This document shows, one piece after another, positions 1-5,282 of a DNA stretch of 5,282 bases. The DNA is taken from the NCBI GenBank assembly GCA_934675695.1, contig CAKURN010000119.1:1-5282 (forward strand), written 5' to 3'. Numbering within the stretch: the first letter of the stretch is position 1; every line of letters starts with the position of its first letter. The notes beneath the pieces are model-generated. The model was given only the letters and a program-made list of their open reading frames with translations. It was not told where the DNA came from and ran no database searches. The stretch is from an uncultured Candidatus Melainabacteria bacterium. Lineage in GTDB: Bacteria > Cyanobacteriota > Vampirovibrionia > Gastranaerophilales > Gastranaerophilaceae. Position numbers and translations under genes: made by a program.

Positions 1-1721
1 TATAGTACTGATGAATCTATTGTTTTATAGTCAGAACCGGTATGTTTTGCATTGTATTTATATAATTGTCTTTGGGTGAATGACAATTCAGGACCCTCAG
101 TTCGTTCACCATTTGTATATTTTGATGTTTCTTTATCAACTGTATAAGTTTCAACATTTTGCATTGTACCATCAGCATCACGTTTATATACTTGTTTGTA
201 TTGAACATCGGTGCCATCAGGCAATTTTCCAGAGTAATCAGCCGTTCTACTTGTTGTATTGCCATCAATATCTGATGCTGTATTTGTAGATTTTTTAACA
301 CCTGATTTTGTAGTTTCAAAAGTTTCTTCGTTAATAGTAGCGCCATTACTCATTTCTTTTTTACTTACTGGTTTGTAATCTTCATATTTAATTTCGTGGC
401 TAGAACCATCTGCACCTTTTTTAGTTGCTACACCATTTCCATTTTCATCAACTTTAAATTCATAGCCATCTCCAGTAAGCTTAGATTTCTCTGTTTCAAA
501 TGCTTGTTTGTTTGCTTTGGTTGTTGCTTGCACTTGTGCTTCTCGTTCAGCTTTTGCTTGAGCTTTTGTAGTGTTTTGTTTTTTAATTTCGCTATATTCT
601 TGTTTTTTACCTTTTATTCGATTTTCAAAATTAGTCTTAGCTTCGTTATACTTTTCAGAATAATCTGCAGAATTTTTATCCAATTTTTCTGTAGCTTCTT
701 TAAATTCAGCTTCCGCTTTTTCATATTTACCGGTTTTATCACCTTTTTTGTAACCGTCTAATTTACCTTTAGCTTCTGCTACATTTTTTTTGAGTGTTTC
801 TAATTCAGTACCTTTTTTACCTTCACTTCTTGCTTTATTTAATGCTTCTTGTGCATCAGCCAATTCTTGTTTTGTTTTATTTACTTCTTGTCTTTGTCGT
901 TGAACATCACCAGCTTTATCACCATAGCGTTTTTTGTCTGTGTAATTTTGGAATTCGTCTTTAACGTATTTTTTTCCGTTTCCTAATCCTTTGTTTACTT
1001 GAAATTCTTTGTATTTTTTTTCAATATTTTCTAATTTAGCTTTTGCGGTATCATAGAAGCCTTTTGCATTAGATTTTGTTTCTTTGAATGCTTCTGATAA
1101 AGTTTCTTTTGAAAGTCCTTTTTCTCTAAAGACATCTACTGTTGAAGAACCATGATTTAATTGATTGTTTAATGATTTTGCAGAAGCTTTTGCACCGGTT
1201 ACAGACAATGCAGTTGTAAATGCACCAGAACCAATATGTTCCCAAGCGGCTTTTGCGTCAGCGTCGTTTGTTGCACTGTTTGCTAAATTAATAGCTCCAA
1301 CAACTTCTTTTGCACCTTGAATAGCTCCATAAGCAGCTAATCCACCTAAAACAACAGGACCAACCACGGGAACAAAACCGACTGCTGTCATTGCTAATGC
1401 TTTTACCGGATGTTTAACAGCTGCTTTTATAATATTTGCACCGCTTCTAACGACACCTTGAGCAACATTTGCTACTTTTGAAAACAAACTAATGTGACCA
1501 TCATCTTTTCCATCTGTACAAGTATTGCCTGAGCCGACATTACCTGTAATACCACTTGTAAAAGAGTCAGAAGCAGGTGAATTGCCTAAAGAAGCGACTG
1601 ACGCACTTGTTTGTTGTTTTATTGAATTGGTTTTGTTTTGTTGAGTATTTTGGACATTTTGTCCATATTTCTTCTTGATTTCTAAACCGTTTTTCGTTTC
1701 ATAACCTACAGTAAGTCCCAT
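1..1721 (-). CDS. Large hypothetical protein, paralog of the 437-aa neighbour; C-terminus beyond the window
   Basis: The frame is open without a stop from an ATG at 1721 to the left edge, giving at least 573 residues. The start is supported by AGGAGG (1728-1733) 6 nt upstream. I do not recognise a named family. Residues 1-60 are polar and rich in Asn, Gln and Ser, with no Sec signal peptide. Residues 62-75 hold VGSGNTCTDGKDDG. Residues 105-148 form a Gly/Ala/Val-rich hydrophobic segment (GFVPVVGPVVLGG) that could be a membrane-inserting hairpin. Residues 153-180 hold the DADAKAAWE…GSGAFTT block shared with the upstream paralog. Residues 195-415 are Lys/Glu/Ala-rich and mostly helical or coiled-coil-like (QELADAQEALNKARSEGKK). 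From about 415 onward the composition changes to Gly/Asp/Thr/Tyr-rich, probably beta-strand repeats (VDENGNG, DIDGNTT, DADGTMQ). The gene lies 90 nt downstream of its paralog and has its own promoter-like element. The coding frame is confident; the function (surface or secreted protein, toxin-like) is speculation. Confidence 0.88.
   Translation of the reverse strand, partial: MGLTVGYETKNGLEIKKKYGQNVQNTQQNKTNSIKQQTSASVASLGNSPASDSFTSGITGNVGSGNTCTDGKDDGHISLFSKVANVAQGVVRSGANIIKAAVKHPVKALAMTAVGFVPVVGPVVLGGLAAYGAIQGAKEVVGAINLANSATNDADAKAAWEHIGSGAFTTALSVTGAKASAKSLNNQLNHGSSTVDVFREKGLSKETLSEAFKETKSNAKGFYDTAKAKLENIEKKYKEFQVNKGLGNGKKYVKDEFQNYTDKKRYGDKAGDVQRQRQEVNKTKQELADAQEALNKARSEGKKGTELETLKKNVAEAKGKLDGYKKGDKTGKYEKAEAEFKEATEKLDKNSADYSEKYNEAKTNFENRIKGKKQEYSEIKKQNTTKAQAKAEREAQVQATTKANKQAFETEKSKLTGDGYEFKVDENGNGVATKKGADGSSHEIKYEDYKPVSKKEMSNGATINEETFETTKSGVKKSTNTASDIDGNTTSRTADYSGKLPDGTDVQYKQVYKRDADGTMQNVETYTVDKETSKYTNGERTEGPELSFTQRQLYKYNAKHTGSDYKTIDSSVL
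1503..1541 (-). repeat. Copy 1 of a 39-bp DNA block shared by the two paralogs
   Basis: This block encodes VGSGNTCTDGKD and flanking bases. It matches 2919-2957 at 34 of 39 positions. Within the 12 motif codons the two copies differ in 4 codons (GGC/GGT twice, AAT/AAC, GGA/GGC), and every difference is synonymous. That points to selection on the protein motif, not to very recent copying of the DNA. Confidence 0.8.
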
Positions 1722-1727
1722 ATATAT

Positions 1728-1733
1728 CCTCCT
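1728..1733 (-). promoter_or_regulatory. Shine-Dalgarno site of the large partial gene
   Basis: AGGAGG read on the minus strand, 6 nt before the ATG at 1721. It is a near-consensus ribosome binding site and fixes the start of an open frame that has no stop inside the window. Confidence 0.85.
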
Positions 1734-1754
1734 AATTTGTGTGTATAAACTATA

Positions 1755-1783
1755 TAAGTATTTTTTTGTTTTAAAATTGACTA
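1755..1783 (-). promoter_or_regulatory. Promoter-like element of the large partial gene, shared with its paralog
   Basis: Read on the minus strand: TAGTCA (1778-1783, -35-like), 17 nt, then TACTTA (1755-1760, -10-like). It ends 33 nt before the ATG. The match to the sigma-70 consensus is modest. The stronger argument is that the same arrangement, GTCAATTT-N8-AAAAATACTT with identical spacing, occurs upstream of the paralogous gene at 3165-3193. This suggests a common promoter, possibly for an alternative sigma factor or a shared activator. Confidence 0.55.
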
Positions 1784-1811
1784 ATTATTAAGTGATGTTA
1801 AAGAAGCTATT

Positions 1812-3125
1812 TTAATTTCCATATTGTTCAATTGCACCTAGAGCAGCGTTTCCACCTAATGCATATAATGCTTGTGATACTGCTTCGTATCCAAATTTTG
1901 CAATTATTGCTTCATTAGAAAGTGTTTTATTGCTTAATGCTTCTGCAATAGCTAGAGCGTCTTTGCTAAGTCCGGTTAGTGTTTTTAATGGGTGAGATAC
2001 CAACCTATATGCATTCATTACTGTATTAATTGCACTAGATTTTGTTGTATTTGTAGCAAGACTAGCTGCAGTAGCTTGTGTGTTTTGAGTATATTTGTTT
2101 ACAGTAGAAGTTAATCTTCCAAAGCCTGTTTTCGACTTTGCTGCAGATAAATCAGAAGTTGCAGTCTGTACTTTTCCATTGGCGTTATTTATTTTTCTAA
2201 CCAAATTGCCTTTTCGTCCACTTGCTTGGGGAGTCCATTTGCCATTTTGTTTAAAGCTAGCTGGATCATTTTCTAGATTTTTAAGATCTGACTCATATCT
2301 ATGTAAATCTTTCTTAGCATTTTTCAAATCCTTCTTAGCATCTTTATACTCTGTACGAATTTGTTTTCTATTGGCATTAGATGACTTGATTTTGTTTGGA
2401 AGTGATTTTAGCCAATTAAATGCAGATGTTAAATTGTTTTTTGTAGAAGCAAATGAATCCTTAAAAAATGCCCTTGTAGTATCAACAATTCCGTTTTCTT
2501 TTACTTTTGTAAAGAAAGTATCACCGTTTAATTTCGACATATTGCTACTTGTGCCACCTGCACTCTTTTGCATTGCACCATAGCTAGCTTTCATACCTCT
2601 ATAGGAAACAACTGTTGTCACAGCACCTTGACCAACACGTTCCCATGCAGCTTTTGCTTCTGCATCTGTTTTTGCACTAAGTGCTTCAATTACATTTTTG
2701 CCTGTATTATATACACTGGTTGCAATTCCAACCCCACAAGCAAAAATACCAATAGCAGGACAAGCTATGCTAACAGCACTAGCTCCTAGAGTAAATAGCG
2801 TTTTTCCTAAAGAAAATTTGCCATTAGAAGTAAACGCACCTTTTATCATAGTTGGAATAGTTCTAACTGCACCTTGGGCAATGTTTCCAAGTATACTCAA
2901 AGGACCAATCTTTCCATTATCTTTGCCATCTGTACAAGTGTTACCTGAACCGACATCTCCAAATAAATCAGATATCAAAGAGTCATCTTGAGAAGATGAA
3001 CTCGAACTACTATTAAATACACTATCAGATTCAGTTGTAGCACTAGCACCCGTATTTCTTAAATACAGATTTCTTGCACGTTCTTGTGCAGCATTGATAT
3101 CATAACCTGATGATATTGTGGTCAT
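1812..3125 (-). CDS. Hypothetical protein (437 aa), upstream member of the tandem paralog pair
   Basis: ATG at 3125 with GAGGT (3134-3138) 8 nt upstream, and TAA at 1812-1814. No named family is recognised. Residues 1-57 are polar with a run of Ser at 39-45 and no Sec signal peptide. VGSGNTCTDGKDNG lies at 58-71, followed by a Gly/Ala/Ile-rich hydrophobic stretch at about 106-140 (ASAVSIACPAIGIFACGVGI) with two extra Cys. The DAEAKAAWE…GQGAVTT block is at 154-181. Residues 250-330 are Lys/Asp-rich and coiled-coil-like (KDAKKDLKNAKKDLHRYE). The C-terminus (365-437) is Ala/Leu-rich and probably amphipathic helix, ending AALGAIEQYGN. It shares about 24 of 41 residues (58-98) and 18 of 28 residues (154-181) with the downstream paralog; the C-terminal halves do not align by eye. 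It may be a membrane-interacting or exported protein, but no function can be assigned from sequence. Confidence 0.9.
   Translation of the reverse strand: MTTISSGYDINAAQERARNLYLRNTGASATTESDSVFNSSSSSSSQDDSLISDLFGDVGSGNTCTDGKDNGKIGPLSILGNIAQGAVRTIPTMIKGAFTSNGKFSLGKTLFTLGASAVSIACPAIGIFACGVGIATSVYNTGKNVIEALSAKTDAEAKAAWERVGQGAVTTVVSYRGMKASYGAMQKSAGGTSSNMSKLNGDTFFTKVKENGIVDTTRAFFKDSFASTKNNLTSAFNWLKSLPNKIKSSNANRKQIRTEYKDAKKDLKNAKKDLHRYESDLKNLENDPASFKQNGKWTPQASGRKGNLVRKINNANGKVQTATSDLSAAKSKTGFGRLTSTVNKYTQNTQATAASLATNTTKSSAINTVMNAYRLVSHPLKTLTGLSKDALAIAEALSNKTLSNEAIIAKFGYEAVSQALYALGGNAALGAIEQYGN
2919..2957 (-). repeat. Copy 2 of the 39-bp DNA block shared by the two paralogs
   Basis: Partner of 1503-1541, with 34 of 39 bases identical. 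It encodes the VGSGNTCTDGKD motif at residues 58-69 of the 437-aa protein. A second, less conserved DNA match covers the AKAAWE-coding regions near 1240-1265 and 2640-2665. Confidence 0.8.
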
Positions 3126-3133
3126 TTTTGTTT

Positions 3134-3138
3134 ACCTC
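3134..3138 (-). promoter_or_regulatory. Shine-Dalgarno site of the 437-aa gene
   Basis: GAGGT on the minus strand, 8 nt before the ATG at 3125. It supports this start. Confidence 0.7.
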
Positions 3139-3164
3139 GTATCTAAAAGTATAGTTAATTAATA

Positions 3165-3193
3165 AAAGTATTTTTCAGACACGAAATTGACAA
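3165..3193 (-). promoter_or_regulatory. Promoter-like element of the 437-aa gene
   Basis: Read on the minus strand: TTGTCA (3188-3193, one mismatch to TTGACA), 17 nt, then TACTTT (3165-3170, weak -10). The element ends 39 nt before the ATG. It shares GTCAATTT-N8-AAAAATACTT with the element of the downstream paralog. It separates this gene transcriptionally from the rpmH-rnpA-kinase operon upstream. Confidence 0.55.
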
Positions 3194-3198
3194 AAAAG

Positions 3199-3222
3199 TT
3201 ACTTTTTGTTAACAAAAGTTAA
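3199..3222. repeat. AT-rich palindrome upstream of the 437-aa gene promoter
   Basis: A perfect 14-bp palindrome TTTTGTTAACAAAA (3204-3217) sits inside a 24-bp imperfect one in which 10 of 12 arm positions pair. It lies just upstream of the putative -35 of the 437-aa gene, where an activator or repressor could bind. On the minus strand it is followed by CTTTTTT, so it could also act as a weak terminator for the kinase operon. Confidence 0.45.
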
Positions 3223-3252
3223 TAAAAAATATATATAATTGATATACTCAAT
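3222..3252 (-). terminator. Possible weak terminator after the kinase gene
   Basis: About 20 nt after the kinase stop codon, the minus strand can form a 5-bp stem (ATTGA/TCAAT, 5-nt loop, 3238-3252) followed by an AT stretch containing TTTTTT. The stem is short and has a single G-C pair, so intrinsic termination would be weak. The neighbouring palindrome at 3199-3222 is an alternative. Confidence 0.25.
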
Positions 3253-3272
3253 CTAGAAAAGTTGTATAAATA

Positions 3273-4157
3273 TTATTCTTCGTAAAAATTGTTAGTAATT
3301 AAATTTACGTATTCAACCATATGAGAAAAATAATCCAAATTGCATTCGCCGTTTATTATTATGTCACATTTTTCTTTGTTTGGGATTAAGTATTTTTTAC
3401 CTGCTTCTACAATATAATCCCAATGTTTAAGAGCATTTTCTTCGTCTTGGTTTCTTTGGATTGCTCTATTCATAAAACGATTTTTGCGTTCATTTTCGTC
3501 TAAATCAATATATACTTTTATATCAAAGACATCTTGAACTTTTTCGTATATAGAGCACATTCCTTCAACAATGATTACTTTTTGGGATTTAACAGGGATA
3601 GATTTTGGTTTTGATTTTCCTGTACCGTTAACCAAATATTCAGGGGTCAAAACATCTTCGCCATGTTGAAGTTTTAATATATCTTCTTTCAACAAATCTA
3701 AATCGAAATTATCAGGAGAATCGATATCATAGCCTGAATCTCTCAATAAATCAAAATTGCCGTATTTTTGTATTAAAGCTGAAATATCGTTAAAATAGTT
3801 ATCAGCTGTTAATATAGAAATTGGTAAATTGAGGGCTTTTATACATTCTGTGATTTTTTTGCAGATTGTAGATTTACCACTGGCACTTTGTCCGCTAAGT
3901 GCGATTAAAATTCTATCGTTAGGTCTATCAATAAGGCGATTTGTAAAGTCATCAAGAAAATTTTTTCTGTAGTCAATAATCATTTGTTTGTCAGATTTTT
4001 TGTCGTGATTGATGATTTGTTTAAATTTTGTTTGAAGATAAAAAGCCAACAATGATCTGCCTGAACGAGTAGAGCAGTTAGGTTTTTGAATTTTCTCTTT
4101 TGTTTGAGATTCTAATAAATTTTTAACTAAAATGTCCATTGTGTCTTTATAAATCAC
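3273..4157 (-). CDS. Uridine kinase/phosphoribulokinase-family P-loop kinase with N-terminal extension
   Basis: Predicted cytoplasmic kinase that transfers the ATP gamma-phosphate to a nucleoside- or sugar-type hydroxyl. Visible motifs: Walker A GQSASGKST (residues 89-97); ADNYF (118-122), matching the substrate-binding D.FY region of Udk-type enzymes; DSPDNFDLDLL (146-156), equivalent to the DHP.AFD motif; VIIVEG (194-199), the Walker B-like strand; and a downstream ARG-rich lid-like region (ENERKNRFMNRAIQR). At 294 aa it is longer than a typical uridine kinase (about 210 aa) because about 80 residues precede the P-loop. These N-terminal residues look helical and match no domain I recognise. 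The GTG at 4157 directly follows the rnpA TAG at 4158-4160 with no gap, implying translational coupling. An ATG at 4139 (residue 7) is an alternative start, with AGGTGA at 4154-4159 as a somewhat distant ribosome binding site. The substrate is not certain, so no gene symbol is given. Confidence 0.85.
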   Translation of the reverse strand: MIYKDTMDILVKNLLESQTKEKIQKPNCSTRSGRSLLAFYLQTKFKQIINHDKKSDKQMIIDYRKNFLDDFTNRLIDRPNDRILIALSGQSASGKSTICKKITECIKALNLPISILTADNYFNDISALIQKYGNFDLLRDSGYDIDSPDNFDLDLLKEDILKLQHGEDVLTPEYLVNGTGKSKPKSIPVKSQKVIIVEGMCSIYEKVQDVFDIKVYIDLDENERKNRFMNRAIQRNQDEENALKHWDYIVEAGKKYLIPNKEKCDIIINGECNLDYFSHMVEYVNLITNNFYEE

Positions 4158-4526
4158 CTAAATTTTTTTATTTGCCAGTTTGTTTAATAGTTTTTCAATT
4201 GTGTTACGAATTTGTAATATATTTCTATCCAAGATTTCTGATTTAGCTACAAAAATAAGGCTTTGATAATTATTAATTATATCATTATTTTCACTTAAAA
4301 ACATTAATCTGATATTTTCTCTCATCAGACGTTTTATTCTGTTTCTTTTTGTAGCACGTTTGTGAACTTTTTTAGATACAACAAAACCTACCCTGGTGGG
4401 GCAGCTTTTGTCTGTTTTTAATCTTCCTGCATACAAAATTAAAAAATCATCTGAAACAATATTTCTATTTTTGTATGTTGCATTGAATGCAAATTTAGAA
4501 TTTAATCTGTTTTGTTTTTTAAGCAC
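4158..4526 (-). CDS. rnpA: Ribonuclease P protein component
   Basis: Small basic protein subunit of RNase P. It binds the catalytic RNA and pre-tRNA leader and supports 5' maturation of tRNAs. The 122-aa length is typical. The N-terminus LKKQNRLNSKFAFNATYKN matches the usual start with its Phe/Tyr leader-binding residues. VGFVVSKKVHKRATKRNRIKRLMRE (residues 46-70) contains the signature RNR.KR.MRE helix. The start is GTG at 4526, which overlaps the end of rpmH by 8 nt. No Shine-Dalgarno is visible before it, so translation is probably coupled to rpmH. The stop is TAG at 4158-4160, and the next gene begins at the adjacent base. Neighbourhood and motifs make the identification secure. Confidence 0.97.
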   Translation of the reverse strand: MLKKQNRLNSKFAFNATYKNRNIVSDDFLILYAGRLKTDKSCPTRVGFVVSKKVHKRATKRNRIKRLMRENIRLMFLSENNDIINNYQSLIFVAKSEILDRNILQIRNTIEKLLNKLANKKI

Positions 4527-4671
4527 GATTTTTTGCTGTAATTGCTACTTCGTGACGTCCTTTTGCACGTCTAGCGTTGATAACACGTCTTCCGTTTTTT
4601 GTAGACATTCTAGCTCTAAAACCGCTAACATTTTGTCTTTTTCTTTTTGTACCTTCCAAAGTGCGGCGCAT
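4519..4671 (-). CDS. rpmH: Large ribosomal subunit protein bL34
   Basis: A 50-aa, highly basic protein of the 50S subunit, beginning MRRTLEGTKRKRQNVSGFRA and ending AITAKNRA. The family core GFRARM.T..GRRVI.ARR.KGR is fully visible. The reading frame extends upstream to 4710, but the family N-terminus and a good AAGGAG (4679-4684) 7 nt before the ATG at 4671 fix this start. First gene of the rpmH-rnpA-kinase operon, and it overlaps rnpA by 8 nt. The TLEGT…SGFRARM signature resembles cyanobacterial and plastid L34, which supports the phylogenetic placement. Confidence 0.98.
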   Translation of the reverse strand: MRRTLEGTKRKRQNVSGFRARMSTKNGRRVINARRAKGRHEVAITAKNRA

Positions 4672-4678
4672 TTTTATT

Positions 4679-4684
4679 CTCCTT
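4679..4684 (-). promoter_or_regulatory. Shine-Dalgarno site deciding the rpmH start
   Basis: AAGGAG on the minus strand, 7 nt before the ATG at 4671. It lies inside the longer open frame that reaches 4710, showing that the upstream codons are untranslated leader. Confidence 0.85.
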
Positions 4685-4705
4685 GTGAAATTAATTTTAC
4701 AACTT

Positions 4706-4722
4706 GACATTGAAACAATGTC
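4706..4722. repeat. Perfect 7-bp inverted repeat in the rpmH/proC intergenic region
   Basis: GACATTG-AAA-CAATGTC. It overlaps the putative -35 of proC and lies at the expected 5' end of the rpmH transcript. It could be an operator for a dimeric regulator acting on both promoters, or a small stem-loop with a 3-nt loop in the rpmH leader. Confidence 0.5.
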
Positions 4723-4737
4723 GGTATTTACTATACT
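4710..4737 (+). promoter_or_regulatory. Possible proC promoter
   Basis: TTGAAA (4710-4715), 16 nt, TATACT (4732-4737), each with 5 of 6 consensus matches. TTGACA at 4704-4709 is an alternative -35. The -10 overlaps the -10 of the opposing rpmH promoter, so both cannot be occupied by polymerase at once. Confidence 0.45.
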
Positions 4738-4761
4738 ATATTAGACAAAATAAGGTGTCAA
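4733..4761 (-). promoter_or_regulatory. Promoter of the rpmH-rnpA-kinase operon
   Basis: Read on the minus strand: perfect TTGACA (4756-4761), 17 nt, TAGTAT (4733-4738, 4 of 6 matches including the key first, second and last bases). TATAGT at 4735-4740 is an alternative with a 15-nt spacer. Transcription would start near 4726, giving a leader of about 55 nt that holds the inverted repeat at its 5' end. Confidence 0.6.
4752..4757 (+). promoter_or_regulatory. Shine-Dalgarno site of proC
   Basis: AAGGTG, 9 nt before the ATG at 4767. A second AAGGA at 4760-4764 lies too close to the ATG (2 nt) to be the better choice. Confidence 0.55.
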
Positions 4762-4766
4762 GGATT

Positions 4767-5282
4767 ATGAATACAAATGTAAACAAAGATACAAAACTTG
4801 GTGTTATAGGCTGCGGAAAAATGGCAAGTGCTATTTTAGGCGGCATTGTAAAAAATAATTTTATAAATAGTGAAAACATTTTCATTTACGATGTAAATGA
4901 AGAAGCAAGTGAAAAATTATCAGAAATATACGGTTTTAACAAAGTAAATTCTATAAAAGATGTTTTGAAATTGACAAATACATTGCTTTTGGCAGTAAAA
5001 CCTTTTGTTGTTGATGAAGTATTAAAAGAAATTAAAGAAAACTATAACAATCAGCTCGTTTTGTCGATTTTAGCAGGAGTAAAAATCGAAAAATACAAAA
5101 ATGCTATTGAAAATATAAAAATAGTAAGAATCATGCCAAACACTCCGGCTCTAGTGAATATGGGAATGAGTGCCGTTTGTCCGGATGAAAAAATTACTGA
5201 ATTAGAAATTGATTTCGCTCTTGATTTTATGAACAATTGCGGAAAAGCAATAAAAACAACAGAAGACAAAATTGACGTAATA
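4767..5282 (+). CDS. proC: Pyrroline-5-carboxylate reductase, N-terminal part (cut by window end)
   Basis: Catalyses the last step of proline synthesis, the NAD(P)H-dependent reduction of 1-pyrroline-5-carboxylate to L-proline, in the cytoplasm. The first 172 residues are present; the family is usually about 265-280 aa. Visible features: a Rossmann nucleotide-binding motif GVIGCGKMA (residues 12-20), the strand IFIYDVN (38-44) closing the dinucleotide fold, AVKP (76-79), SILAG (100-104), and the signature RIMPNTPALV…GMSA (121-136). The window ends at DKIDVI, just before the expected TALSGSGPAY segment of the C-terminal dimerisation domain. The frame is open to the last base, so the truncation is due to the window and not to mutation. 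It is transcribed divergently from rpmH. Confidence 0.96.
   Translation, partial: MNTNVNKDTKLGVIGCGKMASAILGGIVKNNFINSENIFIYDVNEEASEKLSEIYGFNKVNSIKDVLKLTNTLLLAVKPFVVDEVLKEIKENYNNQLVLSILAGVKIEKYKNAIENIKIVRIMPNTPALVNMGMSAVCPDEKITELEIDFALDFMNNCGKAIKTTEDKIDVI

Noticed and set aside
62..75. Calcium-binding EF-hand or dockerin call for the TDGKDDG motif (residues 62-75 of the large protein)
   Set aside because: The loop has Lys at the third ligand position and no matching second loop, so only a loose resemblance can be stated.
17..346. Minus-strand 109-codon frame near the left edge
   Set aside because: It lies in another frame of the large partial gene, which is open across the whole of 1-1721 with a strong ribosome binding site and paralog support.
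396..761. Plus-strand open frame of 121 codons rich in Phe, Cys and Ser
   Set aside because: It is the antisense of the Lys/Glu-rich coiled-coil part of the large minus-strand gene. Its composition is what antisense AAA/GAA codons produce, and no ribosome binding site is evident.
2095..2583. Plus-strand 162-codon open frame opposite the 437-aa gene
   Set aside because: No recognisable motif. The minus-strand frame is supported by its ribosome binding site, promoter and conserved paralog blocks.
4672..4710. Longer rpmH start at 4710 giving 13 extra residues
   Set aside because: The L34 family begins at the MRRTLEGT position, and AAGGAG sits just before the ATG at 4671; the upstream codons lie within leader DNA containing the inverted repeat.
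5051..5269. Minus-strand 72-codon frame inside proC
   Set aside because: Antisense shadow of a clearly conserved plus-strand gene.
1..5282. CRISPR array, tRNA, insertion sequence or attachment site
   Set aside because: No regularly spaced repeats, cloverleaf-like sequence, transposase motif or terminal inverted repeats were seen on either strand.

Overview
The window is AT-rich and densely coded. It reads like a chromosomal segment from a low-GC, non-photosynthetic relative of Cyanobacteria (Vampirovibrionia/Gastranaerophilales type). That placement is an inference. It rests mainly on ribosomal protein L34, whose TLEGTKRKR…SGFRARM…GRRVI.ARR.KGR pattern resembles cyanobacterial and plastid L34 more than the Firmicutes TFQP.NRKR…HGFR.RM form. 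It also rests on the low GC and the gut-metagenome flavour of the unknown proteins. No 16S rRNA or other strong marker is present.

Layout from right to left. At 4767-5282 (+) lies the first 172 codons of proC (pyrroline-5-carboxylate reductase), cut by the window edge. A 95-bp divergent intergenic region (4672-4766) carries overlapping face-to-face promoters and a perfect 7-bp inverted repeat. Leftward from it runs a compact operon: rpmH (L34), then rnpA (RNase P protein, GTG start overlapping the rpmH stop by 8 nt), then a uridine-kinase/phosphoribulokinase-family P-loop kinase that starts directly after the rnpA stop codon. A 147-bp gap (3126-3272) follows, holding AT-rich inverted repeats and a promoter.

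The left 60% of the window holds two large tandem genes on the minus strand (1812-3125, 437 aa; and 1-1721, at least 573 aa, running off the left edge). I cannot assign either to a named family. They are clearly paralogous: both have a polar N-terminus, an almost invariant VGSGNTCTDGKD motif, a Gly/Ala-rich hydrophobic segment, and a DA.AKAAWE..G.GA.TT block at nearly the same residue positions. Their C-terminal parts diverge into different charged, coiled-coil-like and repeat-like regions. Each has its own ribosome binding site and its own promoter-like element. The two elements share an unusually long conserved pattern (GTCAATTT-N8-AAAAATACTT), so the pair probably belongs to a co-regulated lineage-specific family. 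This pair is the most interesting content of the window.

How they work together: rpmH and rnpA are a conserved translation/RNA-processing pair, and the kinase is probably co-transcribed with them. The two paralogs look like separately promoted accessory genes, perhaps surface, secreted or membrane-interacting, but no Sec signal peptide is visible and the function is unknown.
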